The notes beneath the pieces are model-generated. The model was given only the letters and a program-made list of their open reading frames with translations. It had not been told where the DNA came from and made no database searches. The position numbers and the translations under genes were made by a program. From assembly GCA_015065645.1 (NCBI GenBank), contig SVPW01000006.1, forward strand, positions 1 through 64,000: DNA of 64,000 nucleotides, read 5' to 3'. The DNA is from Oscillospiraceae bacterium (GTDB taxonomy: Bacteria > Bacillota > Clostridia > Oscillospirales > Acutalibacteraceae). Below are positions 34,395 to 44,319 of this stretch, one piece after another. Position 1 is the stretch's first letter; each line of letters starts with the position of its first letter.

Positions 34395-36476
34395 TTATAC
34401 CCTTTCGAAAAGATAAACATTACCGCAAAAATCATTTTGAGGATTTAAAACAAGATGATTACCGGCTAAAGTGAAATCCTCTCCATAAAGCGATTTAGTT
34501 AATTTATAATTTCCTTTAAGCTCTATTTCAAGAGCCTTAGCATTCTCAAAAGAATGAACTACAACCATAGCTTTACCTTCATCCTCACTGTAACGCACCA
34601 CAGCCTGTGTTCCCGTGGGAGTATAGAAGCTGCAAATATCGGTACGGTAAATATAACTGTTTCCCCTTTTGATTATTGGAGAAAGCTGTTCATAAAATTC
34701 TTCTGCAGCAAACATTTCATCAAGCTGTGAATGAGAAAGGTCCGCAATAAGGCCCGACCAGCAAAGGCGACCCAAAAAGCCCTGAGAAATTATATGTGAA
34801 AATCTTTCTTTGGAATACTGAGGCTTTAATGTACACCAAACCTGATTTTGGCGTGGCGGAGTTAAATAATGAAGATTTGCCGCAACAACAGCACACTCAT
34901 AACCCTCGTGGGTATCGCTTGCAGAGGTCATAGCGGTTATATCCATCATACTAGGCTCTAATCGGCAACCGCCCGAAGCACAGTTTTCAATTATAAGCTC
35001 AGGAATTTCTTTCTTCATCTTTATAAAGAAATTTCTAACCTTTAGCATATGCTGACGCAGGTTTTCACCATAGCTTTCTTCCCCATCAACACCTGCACCA
35101 GGGCTTGTGTTATAATCAACCTTGATATAACCAAATCCGCTTTCTTTAAGGAATTTTATAACCTTTTCATCAAGGTATTCTATAGCTTTTGGATTTCTGA
35201 AATCAAAGAAGTTTTCACGCCTGCCGTTAATAACCTCACCTATAATTACCCTGCCGTTTAATTTAAGTTTTAGTTCATCAAATTCTTTGCCGAAAGCTTT
35301 TGAGGGAGCTTCGGCACATTCAAACTCCATCCAGATACCGGGTATCATACCCTTTTCTCTCACCTTTTGGCAATATGCTTTCATACCATTAGGAAATGCT
35401 GTGGGGCTTACAATCCAATCTCCTACAGAGCTACTCGGTTTATACCAACCTGCATCCATAACAAGATATTTTGTTTTACCTTTACTTAAAATATCCGCCA
35501 TATCAAGTAAGGCTTTTTCGGTAGGATTACCCCATGTGGTTACAAATTCATTATAAACAATGGGAAGTTCCTCTTCACCGTAAGCATCTATCGCCCTGTG
35601 TCTCATTGAAAGCAAGCGATTTGAAAGTTCAGCTATAGAGCCGTTTGCAACAGAAATATAGGCAGACGGTGTTACAAAGCACTCACCTGCACAAACCTTT
35701 TTGCTCCATAGCCCTGTAACGCTATCTGCAAGACCGATAGAAAGAGAAACACCATCTAAAAGGCGGGTAAGCTCCATCTGCCAAGATGCATTATGGGCGA
35801 GATACACACCCCAAATAACATTATTTTCGGCATCCTCTAAAGCACCGTATGGATGATATTCTCTTACACTTCTTGTTCCCACAGCACCAAATTTAAGGCT
35901 TTCGGCAGAGGTTGTCCATGCCCTTTCAAGACCCAATTCACAAAGGTTATTTACCTGATGCAAGCCCTCCATAGACCAGCCTGCTTTAAAGCGGTGGAAA
36001 TTAAGTTTTTTACTGCCCTCGTTATTAAGTAATGGACTTAAAGCATCCAAAGAAACGCTTGTTATATACTGAAGCTCCAAGCAATCGGCAGAATTATTAT
36101 AAAACTCTGTAAATACCTCAAAGCCGTTTTCGTTTTTATACCAACGAAGATTATGGCGAATACCATAGCCTGCATCGGCTTCTTCAATAGTAATAACGGT
36201 GATATATTCTGCATTTTCTTCTGTATACTGTTCTTTAAACTTTAATGTTTTAAGTGTTTCACTAAACTTAAAGCTATTTGAAAGCATACCGCTGTTATGG
36301 CACGAAAGAAGCAGATGCACAAGGGAAGAATTATTATAAACTGCGGTATTTTTATCGCTTAAAATATCACAGTTTTTTTCCTTCGGCAACAATAGCATTA
36401 CTGCCCTTTGGCTATCGTTCAAAACATAGCTTACGGTCATACCGTTAAAATTATATTGATTAATTATCTTACTCAT
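34395..36476 (-). CDS. Alpha-galactosidase, GH36
   Basis: 693 residues from ATG at 36476 (MSKIINQ), with AGGAAG at good spacing; the longer frame would overlap the upstream gene. No signal peptide. An N-terminal beta-supersandwich is followed by a barrel: YLVMDAGWYK, GLWSK, IPGIWMEFE, FGYIKVDYNTSPG with nucleophile Asp454, IENCASGGCR, and SASDTHEG with acid/base Asp521. These match GH36 alpha-galactosidases and length is close to the usual ~720. It would remove terminal alpha-galactose from imported oligosaccharides in the cytoplasm. It lies between two esterase genes. Confidence 0.92.
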   Translation of the reverse strand: MSKIINQYNFNGMTVSYVLNDSQRAVMLLLPKEKNCDILSDKNTAVYNNSSLVHLLLSCHNSGMLSNSFKFSETLKTLKFKEQYTEENAEYITVITIEEADAGYGIRHNLRWYKNENGFEVFTEFYNNSADCLELQYITSVSLDALSPLLNNEGSKKLNFHRFKAGWSMEGLHQVNNLCELGLERAWTTSAESLKFGAVGTRSVREYHPYGALEDAENNVIWGVYLAHNASWQMELTRLLDGVSLSIGLADSVTGLWSKKVCAGECFVTPSAYISVANGSIAELSNRLLSMRHRAIDAYGEEELPIVYNEFVTTWGNPTEKALLDMADILSKGKTKYLVMDAGWYKPSSSVGDWIVSPTAFPNGMKAYCQKVREKGMIPGIWMEFECAEAPSKAFGKEFDELKLKLNGRVIIGEVINGRRENFFDFRNPKAIEYLDEKVIKFLKESGFGYIKVDYNTSPGAGVDGEESYGENLRQHMLKVRNFFIKMKKEIPELIIENCASGGCRLEPSMMDITAMTSASDTHEGYECAVVAANLHYLTPPRQNQVWCTLKPQYSKERFSHIISQGFLGRLCWSGLIADLSHSQLDEMFAAEEFYEQLSPIIKRGNSYIYRTDICSFYTPTGTQAVVRYSEDEGKAMVVVHSFENAKALEIELKGNYKLTKSLYGEDFTLAGNHLVLNPQNDFCGNVYLFERV

Positions 36477-36487
36477 ATTATCACTTC

Positions 36488-37252
36488 CTATAAAGTAAAC
36501 CACTTTAAAGCACGGGCATTATATTCTCCTATTTTTCTTGCACCGTTTTCATTCGGGTGTAATCCATCTATTAAATCCCTGCCGTTTTTACCTCTTTGTT
36601 CATAAATGCCGCATATACCGCAATTAAAGGTATCAACAAAGCAAACATCTGAAATGCGGTCACAAACAGCTTTTATAACCTCACCCTTTGCCTTTATAGA
36701 AGCATAGGCACGCTCTGGCGAATCTGCCGCCTGAACAGGAGAACAAAAGAATATTTTAGCACACGGATACATTCTTCTTAAATTCTCATAAATATAACGC
36801 ATTGCCCCCGACCAGGTTTTACGGTCTGCTTTATCAAGCGGTAAAGCATTACCTTGATTATCGATAAACTGACGGTCTACCATTTCTGCCGTTTCGGTAA
36901 GGCCTTTTCTATGCCCACGGTTAGTACCTGCGGCAATGAAGATATAATCAAAGCCTTGGTAATCCTCAACCTTACGATAATTCGGATGAGAACTATCCTT
37001 TCCCCTTAATATTTTTTCAAGCTGATTGCCCAACACATTGTTAAGCTGTTCTCTGTCAGACTGAATAAATACAGGCTCACCGTCATAAACAGTACCCTCT
37101 TTATCCTCAATAGTTGCTCCCGGTACTGCAACATTTACGAAATGTGCCGGTTTTATTATTTCATTAAAATACCTTATCCAACCACGCTTATCCGTTCCGA
37201 GAGCCGTTATGCTATCCCCCATAAAAAGGATACTTTTATTATCGTAATTCAT
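36488..37252 (-). CDS. SGNH/GDSL hydrolase, probable intracellular acetylesterase
   Basis: 254 residues, no signal peptide. Block I is ILFMGDSITALG with Ser14, a GTN turn (Asn111) stands for block III, and block V is DGLHPNENG (Asp229, His232). A single-domain SGNH enzyme of this size in a glycan locus is usually a sugar acetylesterase; that role is inferred. Its ribosome binding site is weak (GGATG), and the gene starts just after the GH78-like gene ends, so translation may be coupled. Confidence 0.87.
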   Translation of the reverse strand: MNYDNKSILFMGDSITALGTDKRGWIRYFNEIIKPAHFVNVAVPGATIEDKEGTVYDGEPVFIQSDREQLNNVLGNQLEKILRGKDSSHPNYRKVEDYQGFDYIFIAAGTNRGHRKGLTETAEMVDRQFIDNQGNALPLDKADRKTWSGAMRYIYENLRRMYPCAKIFFCSPVQAADSPERAYASIKAKGEVIKAVCDRISDVCFVDTFNCGICGIYEQRGKNGRDLIDGLHPNENGARKIGEYNARALKWFTL

Positions 37253-37257
37253 ACAAG

Positions 37258-39351
37258 TTACACATCCATTTTTTTAAGCCAATATAACACACAGCTTGCA
37301 AAACCGTGGTTACAGCTATTTGTGCTTTCTGCCTTTTCCCACAATGTTCCTGTGCGTTTTGCCATATAGAGGAAATAACCCTTGATATTATCAAGAATTT
37401 CAGAATAAAGGCCGTAGTTCATAAGTATTTCCAAGCGCAGATAATTACCTATAAACGGTGCCGCAGGAGAAATTTCAGGATAGCAATACTGAATATCCCT
37501 TTTAGGACCAAACTCATTTACAAGCTTTTTGAATAATTCGGGATGAGAATCCCTTGTGGCAATTCCTGCAAAAAAGGCATAATATTGGCAAACTTCTGTA
37601 GATTCGGGGACAGGAAATACACCGTCATTAGTTCTTACAGCTCTATCCACAAAGAAATTGCCGTCAAACGATTGTTCCAAAATTTTCGCCTTTATATTTT
37701 CTGCTTTTTTGAGTAAATCATCATCGCCGTAAAGCTCACCCGTACATTTAACGGTGAGATAATACATCATATTACTCGGATAATTTATACCCTGCACCAT
37801 ATCGGTATCATTTGCTCTTGACCACTCAACAAATACCCAGCTTTGAAGATCCTCCAAAAGACCATCTGAATTTTCAAAACCTTTAAAGAAATCCAAAAGG
37901 CCGTAAACCTTACTTTTAAAGCGGTCAATAAGCTCTCTTTTACCGGTGCGGTCAAGATAATCACGCAGTTCCACAACCAGCCACATTGCCCAATTTGGAA
38001 TATGCCTGCCGAAGCGGTGATCGGCAGGATAGCACATCGGGAACATACCCTTTGGCACCTTACCGTAAATATCCTCATGAAGGAAGTTTTCCAAAAAGCT
38101 TTCTTCAACAATGTTTTTATTTGTGAGCGCAAACTCTGCACGGGCAAGGAAATAGCTGTCACAAAGCCAGCCTGCACGCTCACGGGATGGGCAATCGGTG
38201 AAAATATCAACAGCATTTTGGCGGTAGCTTTCAACAGCCGCATTTACAACGGTTTGAATATCGTTATCGCTATACTGCGGAACAGGAATTGCAGGATGCT
38301 TATATTCAATGATATTAACAGCATTAATATCACATTCACCGCCCAAAGCGATAATCTGCAGATACTTCATAGTATAAACTTCAAAGGTATGAATTTTATG
38401 TATACCCGAAGAAAGCTGATACCTTATGATATTGCATCCCCTGCAGCGGGTTGGATTAAGCTTATTACCCTCAATTATTTCATCAAAAGCCAAATAAAGT
38501 GTAATATTTTCTTTAACATTTACTTCAAGGGTAATCATACCTGTGGCATTATGGGGAAATTCATAAATATTATAAGAATTATTAAGTGTTGAGCTGTTTG
38601 AAACGGTATTTGAATGGATAAACTTCATTTCCTGATAATCCCTTTCGGGAGCTGCTTCAACCTCATTTAATTTCCAACCGGTAGACTCACCTTCACGCAT
38701 ACCGACAGCATAGCAATAACGGTCAAAAACATACGTTTCGGGTATTATTTTTTCTACCAAGCCCGAAAAAACAGCTTTTGCACCTATAATCTCAAATTCC
38801 GGGTATGGTACATAACGCTCTATAATGGTTTTATCATCACATACGGCAATTTTATCCGTGCCTGATAAATCATTGGTGAAAAATTCATCAACTGTTGAAT
38901 TGGTATATGCCTCAGCAAAGGTGCGCTGATAGCTATAGCGCTGTATTTTTTGAATATAATAAGGGCTTTTGCGTGCAGAAAAATCATATCCTGTTGATGC
39001 AAGTACAACTTCTTTATCAACAATTTCAGCCTGTAAAAAAGAAGGCTGCTGCATAATATAGAAATTAGAGCAGTAATAACCTGCAACCTCAATAACAACG
39101 GTGTTATTATCTAAAGTAAGATACTTTGAAATATCGAAATTTTCCATACGGAAATGGTTTTTACCTGCCCTTGCAGGTCCGTATGAAACAAACTTTCCGT
39201 TTATCCAAAGCTGATATACTCCGCTTGTAGCAATATGTATTTTTGCACAATCGGATTTTGCACAAAAAGCCTTAAACTGAACACGGCAGTTTACCTCTTT
39301 TTGCGCATCATTTATCCATACGGGCATAGCCTTTAAAAAAAGTTCTCCCAT
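37258..39351 (-). CDS. GH78-like alpha-L-rhamnosidase (six-hairpin glycosidase)
   Basis: 697 residues, no signal peptide. Beta-rich domains (~1-350) include YQLWINGKFVSYGPARAG, the conserved strand of GH78 N-terminal domains. The (alpha/alpha)6 part starts near 360 with VDIFTDCPSRERAGWLCDSY (Asp386, Glu391), corresponding to the GH78 DCPxRxxxxGW catalytic motif. A helical region and DRTGKRELI follow. GH78 enzymes remove alpha-L-rhamnose, for example from rhamnogalacturonan or arabinogalactan. This belongs to the shorter variants lacking some accessory domains, so another terminal sugar is possible. Confidence 0.82.
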   Translation of the reverse strand: MGELFLKAMPVWINDAQKEVNCRVQFKAFCAKSDCAKIHIATSGVYQLWINGKFVSYGPARAGKNHFRMENFDISKYLTLDNNTVVIEVAGYYCSNFYIMQQPSFLQAEIVDKEVVLASTGYDFSARKSPYYIQKIQRYSYQRTFAEAYTNSTVDEFFTNDLSGTDKIAVCDDKTIIERYVPYPEFEIIGAKAVFSGLVEKIIPETYVFDRYCYAVGMREGESTGWKLNEVEAAPERDYQEMKFIHSNTVSNSSTLNNSYNIYEFPHNATGMITLEVNVKENITLYLAFDEIIEGNKLNPTRCRGCNIIRYQLSSGIHKIHTFEVYTMKYLQIIALGGECDINAVNIIEYKHPAIPVPQYSDNDIQTVVNAAVESYRQNAVDIFTDCPSRERAGWLCDSYFLARAEFALTNKNIVEESFLENFLHEDIYGKVPKGMFPMCYPADHRFGRHIPNWAMWLVVELRDYLDRTGKRELIDRFKSKVYGLLDFFKGFENSDGLLEDLQSWVFVEWSRANDTDMVQGINYPSNMMYYLTVKCTGELYGDDDLLKKAENIKAKILEQSFDGNFFVDRAVRTNDGVFPVPESTEVCQYYAFFAGIATRDSHPELFKKLVNEFGPKRDIQYCYPEISPAAPFIGNYLRLEILMNYGLYSEILDNIKGYFLYMAKRTGTLWEKAESTNSCNHGFASCVLYWLKKMDV

Positions 39352-39369
39352 TATTAAGCTCCTTTTCCC

Positions 39370-41079
39370 TTAAATTACTAACTGCTTTTCTATACCGTTA
39401 CCACTCATTGTAACGGTTGAAGCGTTATAATCTACAGTAACAATATAACCATTTGAATATTCAATTTCAAATACACCATCAGCAATGCGGTTATGACTTT
39501 CCATAAAGGCAAAACGCACCTCTTTAAGCCAATCATAATCATCTGCCATTTGCTTAATTTTTGAAACCGAAGCCTTCATCTCATCCTCTGTATCACAGCG
39601 CAGATCTTCATTACCCATCCAATTTTTACCCTCGGCAAAATTGGCATACATACAGGCAAGCGGTCTGCCGCCAAATTCAAAGTATTTAAGGCGGTTTGCT
39701 TTACCCTTTGCGGGATAATTAAGGGTGTATGTACCGGGATTATAAAGGATTATACCGTGATAAACTATCTGCCAGAAAGGTATTGGTTCATCACATATTT
39801 CAGGCAAACCCTCACCTGAAAGCAAAAAACTGGTATAAAGGGCATAATCAAGGGAGGATGCCGCAAAATCATAACCCGATTCGGAAGAAAATCCACCAAA
39901 CACCTCTCTTCCCCGTTCCATAAGCTTTCTGTACCATTCGGCACTTTCACGGCGGGTAAGAGGATGATTTTTATCGTGGCATTTAAGCAAGGTTAAAATG
40001 GTTATAACATCGCTGTAATGAATACCCTCAAAACCGAGTTCTTTAAGCTTTTCGTTATGCTCATAACCAAACCGTTCATACATACGCTGAGGGCATATTT
40101 TATGTGCCCTGCCGCTTGACCAGATGTCCATTGTATGTAAGCCGCCGTCTTTAGTTTTTAAAAGGTATTCTTCATCCCAAAGTTCGGAAACGGTATATGC
40201 ATCAGAACCGTTTGTATGACCGACTATATTATAGCCGTTATTCTTGGCTTTTTTAATAAGCTTTCTGAGCTTCTCTTCACCGCCAAGCTTAGGCTCTGCA
40301 GGAAAAATTTGCGGGTATCTGCCGTCATGCCCCATACGGTTCCAGCCAACAAGGCAAAATTCAGCATTATTTATGCCCTGTGCTTTAAATTCATCAACTA
40401 TTTCACCCACATCATCAAAACTTAAAGCAACATGCATATCAGGTTCTGTTTCAAGGGTTTGATTTTCCTGCTTACTGGGAGCAGGCTTCCAGCCCTGACG
40501 AACACGTATTGCCATAGATGCGGCAGCTCTTTCAAGGCGGTTATCTCTTTTTATTCTTTCGGAAAGAGCCTCACATCCCTCAATTTCAATTTGATGCTTA
40601 CGGTAAAGGCGAGCCATTTCAGAGTAATCACCGTTTTCAAGCTCATAATATTCAACGGCTATATCTTCATCCGCAATATCGCCCTCAAGCAAAAAACGGG
40701 GATATGTATAATAATTACCGTCTTTTACACCTGCAACAAGGGCGTAATCATATTTACATCCTGTAATTATACCGAAAATGCCGCCCTGTTCTTTTTTATA
40801 ACCATAGCAGTATATATGGGAAAATTCCGATGCATATTCGGTATCGGGACGCTCGGTAAAATATGTGGCAGATACACCTTTTAGGCACTCAAAAGGAAGT
40901 ACAAAATAACCTTTATCGCCCGTTTTTGCGGTAAAATAATCATACAAAAAATCTACATATTCCACATTTTCTCCAACAGCTTCTTTTGAAACAGAAACTA
41001 TTGTTTTATTATCTTTTACAATTATTTGCGGCTTTATATCAGTAATACTGCCATCTGTTTTTACAAGTCTTATTTTCAT
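39370..41079 (-). CDS. Soluble DUF5696-related protein, probable glycoside hydrolase
   Basis: 569 residues without a signal peptide, unlike the two DUF5696 lipoproteins here. Order and motifs match them: GDYSEMARLYRKHQIE (compare DYNGMAECYRDYL), then FSSESGYDFAASSLDYAL (compare FGESANSYAATRLDYVYN), then EPIPFWQIVYHGIILYN (compare DIPFYQLVFRGSTVLSG). Barrel-type strands NIVGHTNGSDAYT and EGIHYSDVIT are also seen. Asp357 (HYSD) and Glu400 (SSESG) are good candidates for a catalytic pair. I infer a cytoplasmic glycosidase of an uncharacterised family distantly like GH101. AGAGGT precedes the start; it lies among GH78, GH36 and esterase genes. Confidence 0.65.
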   Translation of the reverse strand: MKIRLVKTDGSITDIKPQIIVKDNKTIVSVSKEAVGENVEYVDFLYDYFTAKTGDKGYFVLPFECLKGVSATYFTERPDTEYASEFSHIYCYGYKKEQGGIFGIITGCKYDYALVAGVKDGNYYTYPRFLLEGDIADEDIAVEYYELENGDYSEMARLYRKHQIEIEGCEALSERIKRDNRLERAAASMAIRVRQGWKPAPSKQENQTLETEPDMHVALSFDDVGEIVDEFKAQGINNAEFCLVGWNRMGHDGRYPQIFPAEPKLGGEEKLRKLIKKAKNNGYNIVGHTNGSDAYTVSELWDEEYLLKTKDGGLHTMDIWSSGRAHKICPQRMYERFGYEHNEKLKELGFEGIHYSDVITILTLLKCHDKNHPLTRRESAEWYRKLMERGREVFGGFSSESGYDFAASSLDYALYTSFLLSGEGLPEICDEPIPFWQIVYHGIILYNPGTYTLNYPAKGKANRLKYFEFGGRPLACMYANFAEGKNWMGNEDLRCDTEDEMKASVSKIKQMADDYDWLKEVRFAFMESHNRIADGVFEIEYSNGYIVTVDYNASTVTMSGNGIEKQLVI

Positions 41080-41150
41080 AATATTTTTACCTCTAAGTAA
41101 TCTTTGATTTGGTTATATATGCCTTCCATACCGTTTATAATACACATCAT
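41076..41150 (-). CDS. Possible 24-codon upstream peptide
   Basis: A 24-codon frame starts with ATGATG at 41150 and its TGA overlaps the ATG of 39370-41079 as ATGA. Its last codons contain the AGAGGT used by that gene. There is no good ribosome binding site before it. It could be a coupling leader or chance. I see no other feature in the 111-base gap 41080-41190. Confidence 0.2.
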   Translation of the reverse strand: MMCIINGMEGIYNQIKDYLEVKIL

Positions 41151-41190
41151 CTTTATTTGCCGTAATGTTTTGAATTACTCATAATGCACC

Positions 41191-42684
41191 TTATATTATA
41201 ATAATCTTTCCTGTTTCATCCTCAAAAACATCTTTTGCAGTAAGGGATTCATCAGCCTTTACAAACGGAATTACATTTTGTTCGGGCGCAAGCGTTAACC
41301 CACGATATGCAAACTGATTTCCCTTTTCGCAAATATATGTATTGCCGCTAAATGTCGGCAGCCATCTTTCATTACCTGCCGCTAAAACAATTATAGAGGT
41401 ATTATGCTTTATGGGGCGATCGGGTGAAGAAGGAAGCGCACGGTCAAAAATATTATTTTCAACCGTAAAATTACCACGGGTTAAATTATAGCTCTTATGC
41501 CAACCGTTTATATGTGTTCCCATATTCCAATCCTTATGAAGAAGGGTGCGCTGTTGACCGAAGCCGTAGCCCGCCATACGCATAATATTATCCTTTATCA
41601 CAACGCTATCCATTAAAACCGGAGCTTCTGTTGTGGCCGATCTTTTTGCAAAATACTCAACCGAATATATACATCTTTCAATAAGGTTTGACTGATAACA
41701 AACATCCTTAAAGAGAAGACCTACAGAATGATTTGTACCCTGCTGATGGGTTACTCCTGCATCATAAACATCGTGAATCCAGCAATTTTCAACGGCATAG
41801 CCATCACAATAAGAATGAATTTCAACGCCGTTACCGTAACGGCAAGGAATATATTGGTTTTCCTGTGCGCCTTTACCATAATATGCCAATCCGCCGCCGA
41901 TAAAGCCTATTTCACAGTTTTGTACGGTTATATTTTTCATAAATCCGCCGCCTATACCGTGGGCACCGCCAAATTTTACGGCAATATTATCTATTACAAC
42001 ATTTTCGCTGTTATAGGTAAGAAATACGGTGTAAATACGGTCATTAAATTCTATTGAATTAAAGATTTCACCGGGATTTCCTTTATCACAACGGAGAAGC
42101 AATTTACCCTTTTTAGAGGTTGCGTTACTGTTATTAAGACTTACAGCAATATCTTCAGGGATTAAAGATAAAAACTGCATATCAGAAAGCTCTTCTATGC
42201 CAAATTCATATTTACCGTTAATAATTTCAGGGCAACGCTTTACGGCATATATTTCACCATCATCAAAAAAGATAGAGCCTATATCTATCATATCACGGTA
42301 ATAGCACCATACATTTGAAGTTCCTTCTAAAAGACTCCATTTTTCTGCTCCTTTACCGTTTTCAGATGAGCTTGTTAAAACAGGCTTTTCGCCCTCACCG
42401 TAAGAAGAATATGTAACATTACTGCCAACTGTAAGCTGACCACGGAAAACATCCCCACGTTTAAACAAAACAAATGAGGGAATTTTATTTTCCTTAGTAA
42501 ACTCATAGTTCACCTTAGAAAGTGTTTTCCATGGCTTTTCGGGAGTTTTGCCGTCATTATTATCGTTTCCGCTGTTTGAGACATAAAAAACTGCCGCATC
42601 AGCCGGTGGCACAATACTTTTACTGTTAAGTATTTTAGCCTTCATTTCATCAGCTTTAATATCTACGCTTTTAATAATGTCCAT
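41191..42684 (-). CDS. Parallel beta-helix protein, signal-less paralog
   Basis: 497 residues from ATG at 42684 (MDIIKSV), 6 bases after GGAGGAG; the in-frame TTG upstream lies on that site. No signal peptide. After an N-terminal ~30 residues (EMKAKILNSKSIVPPADAA) the beta-helix starts FYVSNSGNDNNDGKTPEKPW. The centre has HGIGGGF, YGNGVEIHSYCDGYAVENCW, IHDVYDAGVTHQQGTNHS and WNMGTHINGWH. The same motifs recur in 42806-44275 and partly in 46580-48112. A polysaccharide lyase or glycosidase is likely from the fold, but I cannot name the family. Confidence 0.7.
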   Translation of the reverse strand: MDIIKSVDIKADEMKAKILNSKSIVPPADAAVFYVSNSGNDNNDGKTPEKPWKTLSKVNYEFTKENKIPSFVLFKRGDVFRGQLTVGSNVTYSSYGEGEKPVLTSSSENGKGAEKWSLLEGTSNVWCYYRDMIDIGSIFFDDGEIYAVKRCPEIINGKYEFGIEELSDMQFLSLIPEDIAVSLNNSNATSKKGKLLLRCDKGNPGEIFNSIEFNDRIYTVFLTYNSENVVIDNIAVKFGGAHGIGGGFMKNITVQNCEIGFIGGGLAYYGKGAQENQYIPCRYGNGVEIHSYCDGYAVENCWIHDVYDAGVTHQQGTNHSVGLLFKDVCYQSNLIERCIYSVEYFAKRSATTEAPVLMDSVVIKDNIMRMAGYGFGQQRTLLHKDWNMGTHINGWHKSYNLTRGNFTVENNIFDRALPSSPDRPIKHNTSIIVLAAGNERWLPTFSGNTYICEKGNQFAYRGLTLAPEQNVIPFVKADESLTAKDVFEDETGKIIII

Positions 42685-42762
42685 AATTTTCTCCTCCAAT
42701 TAAAGCATAAAAATAAAATCATTTTACTAAATAACCTTATTTTTATGTTTTATATGGTATCC

Positions 42763-42792
42763 GACCTCTCAGTGATTCATTACCGAGAGGTC
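42763..42792 (-). other. Intercistronic hairpin
   Basis: GACCTCTC (42763-42770) pairs with GAGAGGTC (42785-42792), with two further inner pairs after a mismatch. It lies between the two beta-helix genes. No U-run follows on the coding strand. Confidence 0.5.
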
Positions 42793-42805
42793 AGATAAAT
42801 AAATA

Positions 42806-44275
42806 TTATTTGGAATATTCTATAAAGAACATTTCACCTGTTGTATCACCCAAGAAATCAGATACGCTGAAATCTTCTGTATAGGTTGTAAAATAACTTG
42901 AATTAAAGTTTTCACTGATGTTTAAACCGATATAGCCGAATTTACTTCCCAGGTAATGAATATAGGTGTTGCCCTCAAATCGGGGCAAATATTCTTCACT
43001 TGCCGCAGCTACAACAATAAATGAGCTGTTTACACGGCTACCGTTAGAAAGATCCCAATAAATGCAACGGTCGAAAATATTATCCTTAATAACAAAGTTT
43101 TCAGCATAATTATAAGCATTATGCCAGCCCATAATATGAGTACCCATATTCCAGCCATTTTCAAGCAAATAACGCTGTTCGCAGAAGCCTTCTCCTGCAT
43201 TTCTCATAATATTATCGCTGATTGTTACATTTATCATCTTAACAATATCGCCTGTTGTAGCCGATTCTTTAGCAAAATACTCTACGGAATAAACGCAGTT
43301 TTCAATAAGGTTATTTGTATATAAAATATCCTTAAACTCCAATTCCTTTGAATGGTTAGTGCCCTGCTGATGGGTAATTCCCGTATCATAAATATCGTGT
43401 ATCCAGCAGTTTTGTACGGTATAACCGTCACATCCGGCATTTACCTCTACACCATTACCGTAACGACCGGGTAAATAGGTATTTTCTGCACTTTCCTTTA
43501 AAATATACTGTTGAATTCCGCCGCCGATATATGCTACTTCACAATTTTGCACCAAAAGATTTGTTTGGGCGCTACCGCCTACACCGTGAGCACCGCCGAA
43601 TTTTATATTGAGGTTATCAACGGTTACATTTTCAGTATAGTTTGGCAAGAAAACAACATATAATCTTTGAGAAAACTCTATAGAATCATAAACCTCACCG
43701 GGATTACCTGCTTCACAGCAAAGATAAAGCTTACCGAGAGTTGAAGCCGCATTGGAATTATTAAGTGCCAAAGCTTCTTCTACAGTGAGTTCCGTCATAA
43801 ACTGATTATCTGACAAAATTTCATAACCAAATTCAAATTCACCGTTTATGATTCTGGGACATTGTTTTATAGCATAGCTTTCTGCATTATTAAAGAATAT
43901 TGCACCAACATCAGGCATTTCATCTTCGTATACCCAAATATTGTCGGTACCCGAAACACGAGTCCATTTAGAAGCTACTGCTCCGTTTTCCGGAGAAACG
44001 GTAATTATCGGCTTAGCACCGTTACCGTATGCAGTATAAGTAACATTACTTTTTGCCAGAAGCTGTCCACGGAAGGTATCTCCCCTGTTAAAGCAAATAA
44101 CCGTTTTAGCACCATTTGCGGCGGCTACAACTTCATTTACCTTAGAAACAGTTTTAAAAGGAGTACTTTCCGTGCCGTTATTATTGTCATTTCCGTCCTC
44201 GGAAACATAATAAACGGTAGCATCTTGTGGAATTTCCATTGACTGGGTTGCCAAAATTGAGTTTTTCTTATACAT
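42806..44275 (-). CDS. Parallel beta-helix domain, possibly expressed as a frameshift extension of 44320-46524
   Basis: 489 residues if started at ATG 44275, but that ATG has no ribosome binding site. Coding-like sequence continues upstream in frame (LIKPEADKVAEIDVLS) with no ATG, GTG or TTG until it runs into the last codons of the dockerin gene. That entry point is exactly the -1 frame after the heptamer at 44323-44329. The body is a beta-helix starting VYYVSEDGNDNNNGTESTPF, with YGNGVEVNAGCDGYTVQNCW, IHDIYDTGITHQQGTNHS and WNMGTHIMGWH. It is closely paralogous to 41191-42684. As a fusion it would be exported; as a separate product it would stay inside. An assembly indel in the A run is the main alternative. 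Confidence 0.7.
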   Translation of the reverse strand: MYKKNSILATQSMEIPQDATVYYVSEDGNDNNNGTESTPFKTVSKVNEVVAAANGAKTVICFNRGDTFRGQLLAKSNVTYTAYGNGAKPIITVSPENGAVASKWTRVSGTDNIWVYEDEMPDVGAIFFNNAESYAIKQCPRIINGEFEFGYEILSDNQFMTELTVEEALALNNSNAASTLGKLYLCCEAGNPGEVYDSIEFSQRLYVVFLPNYTENVTVDNLNIKFGGAHGVGGSAQTNLLVQNCEVAYIGGGIQQYILKESAENTYLPGRYGNGVEVNAGCDGYTVQNCWIHDIYDTGITHQQGTNHSKELEFKDILYTNNLIENCVYSVEYFAKESATTGDIVKMINVTISDNIMRNAGEGFCEQRYLLENGWNMGTHIMGWHNAYNYAENFVIKDNIFDRCIYWDLSNGSRVNSSFIVVAAASEEYLPRFEGNTYIHYLGSKFGYIGLNISENFNSSYFTTYTEDFSVSDFLGDTTGEMFFIEYSK

Positions 44276-44319
44276 AGAGAGTACATCAATTTCGGCAACC
44301 TTGTCAGCTTCCGGCTTTA

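Noticed and set aside
38002-38592. Plus-strand 196-codon frame
   Set aside because: It is antisense to the GH78-like gene and has no recognisable motif or start signal.
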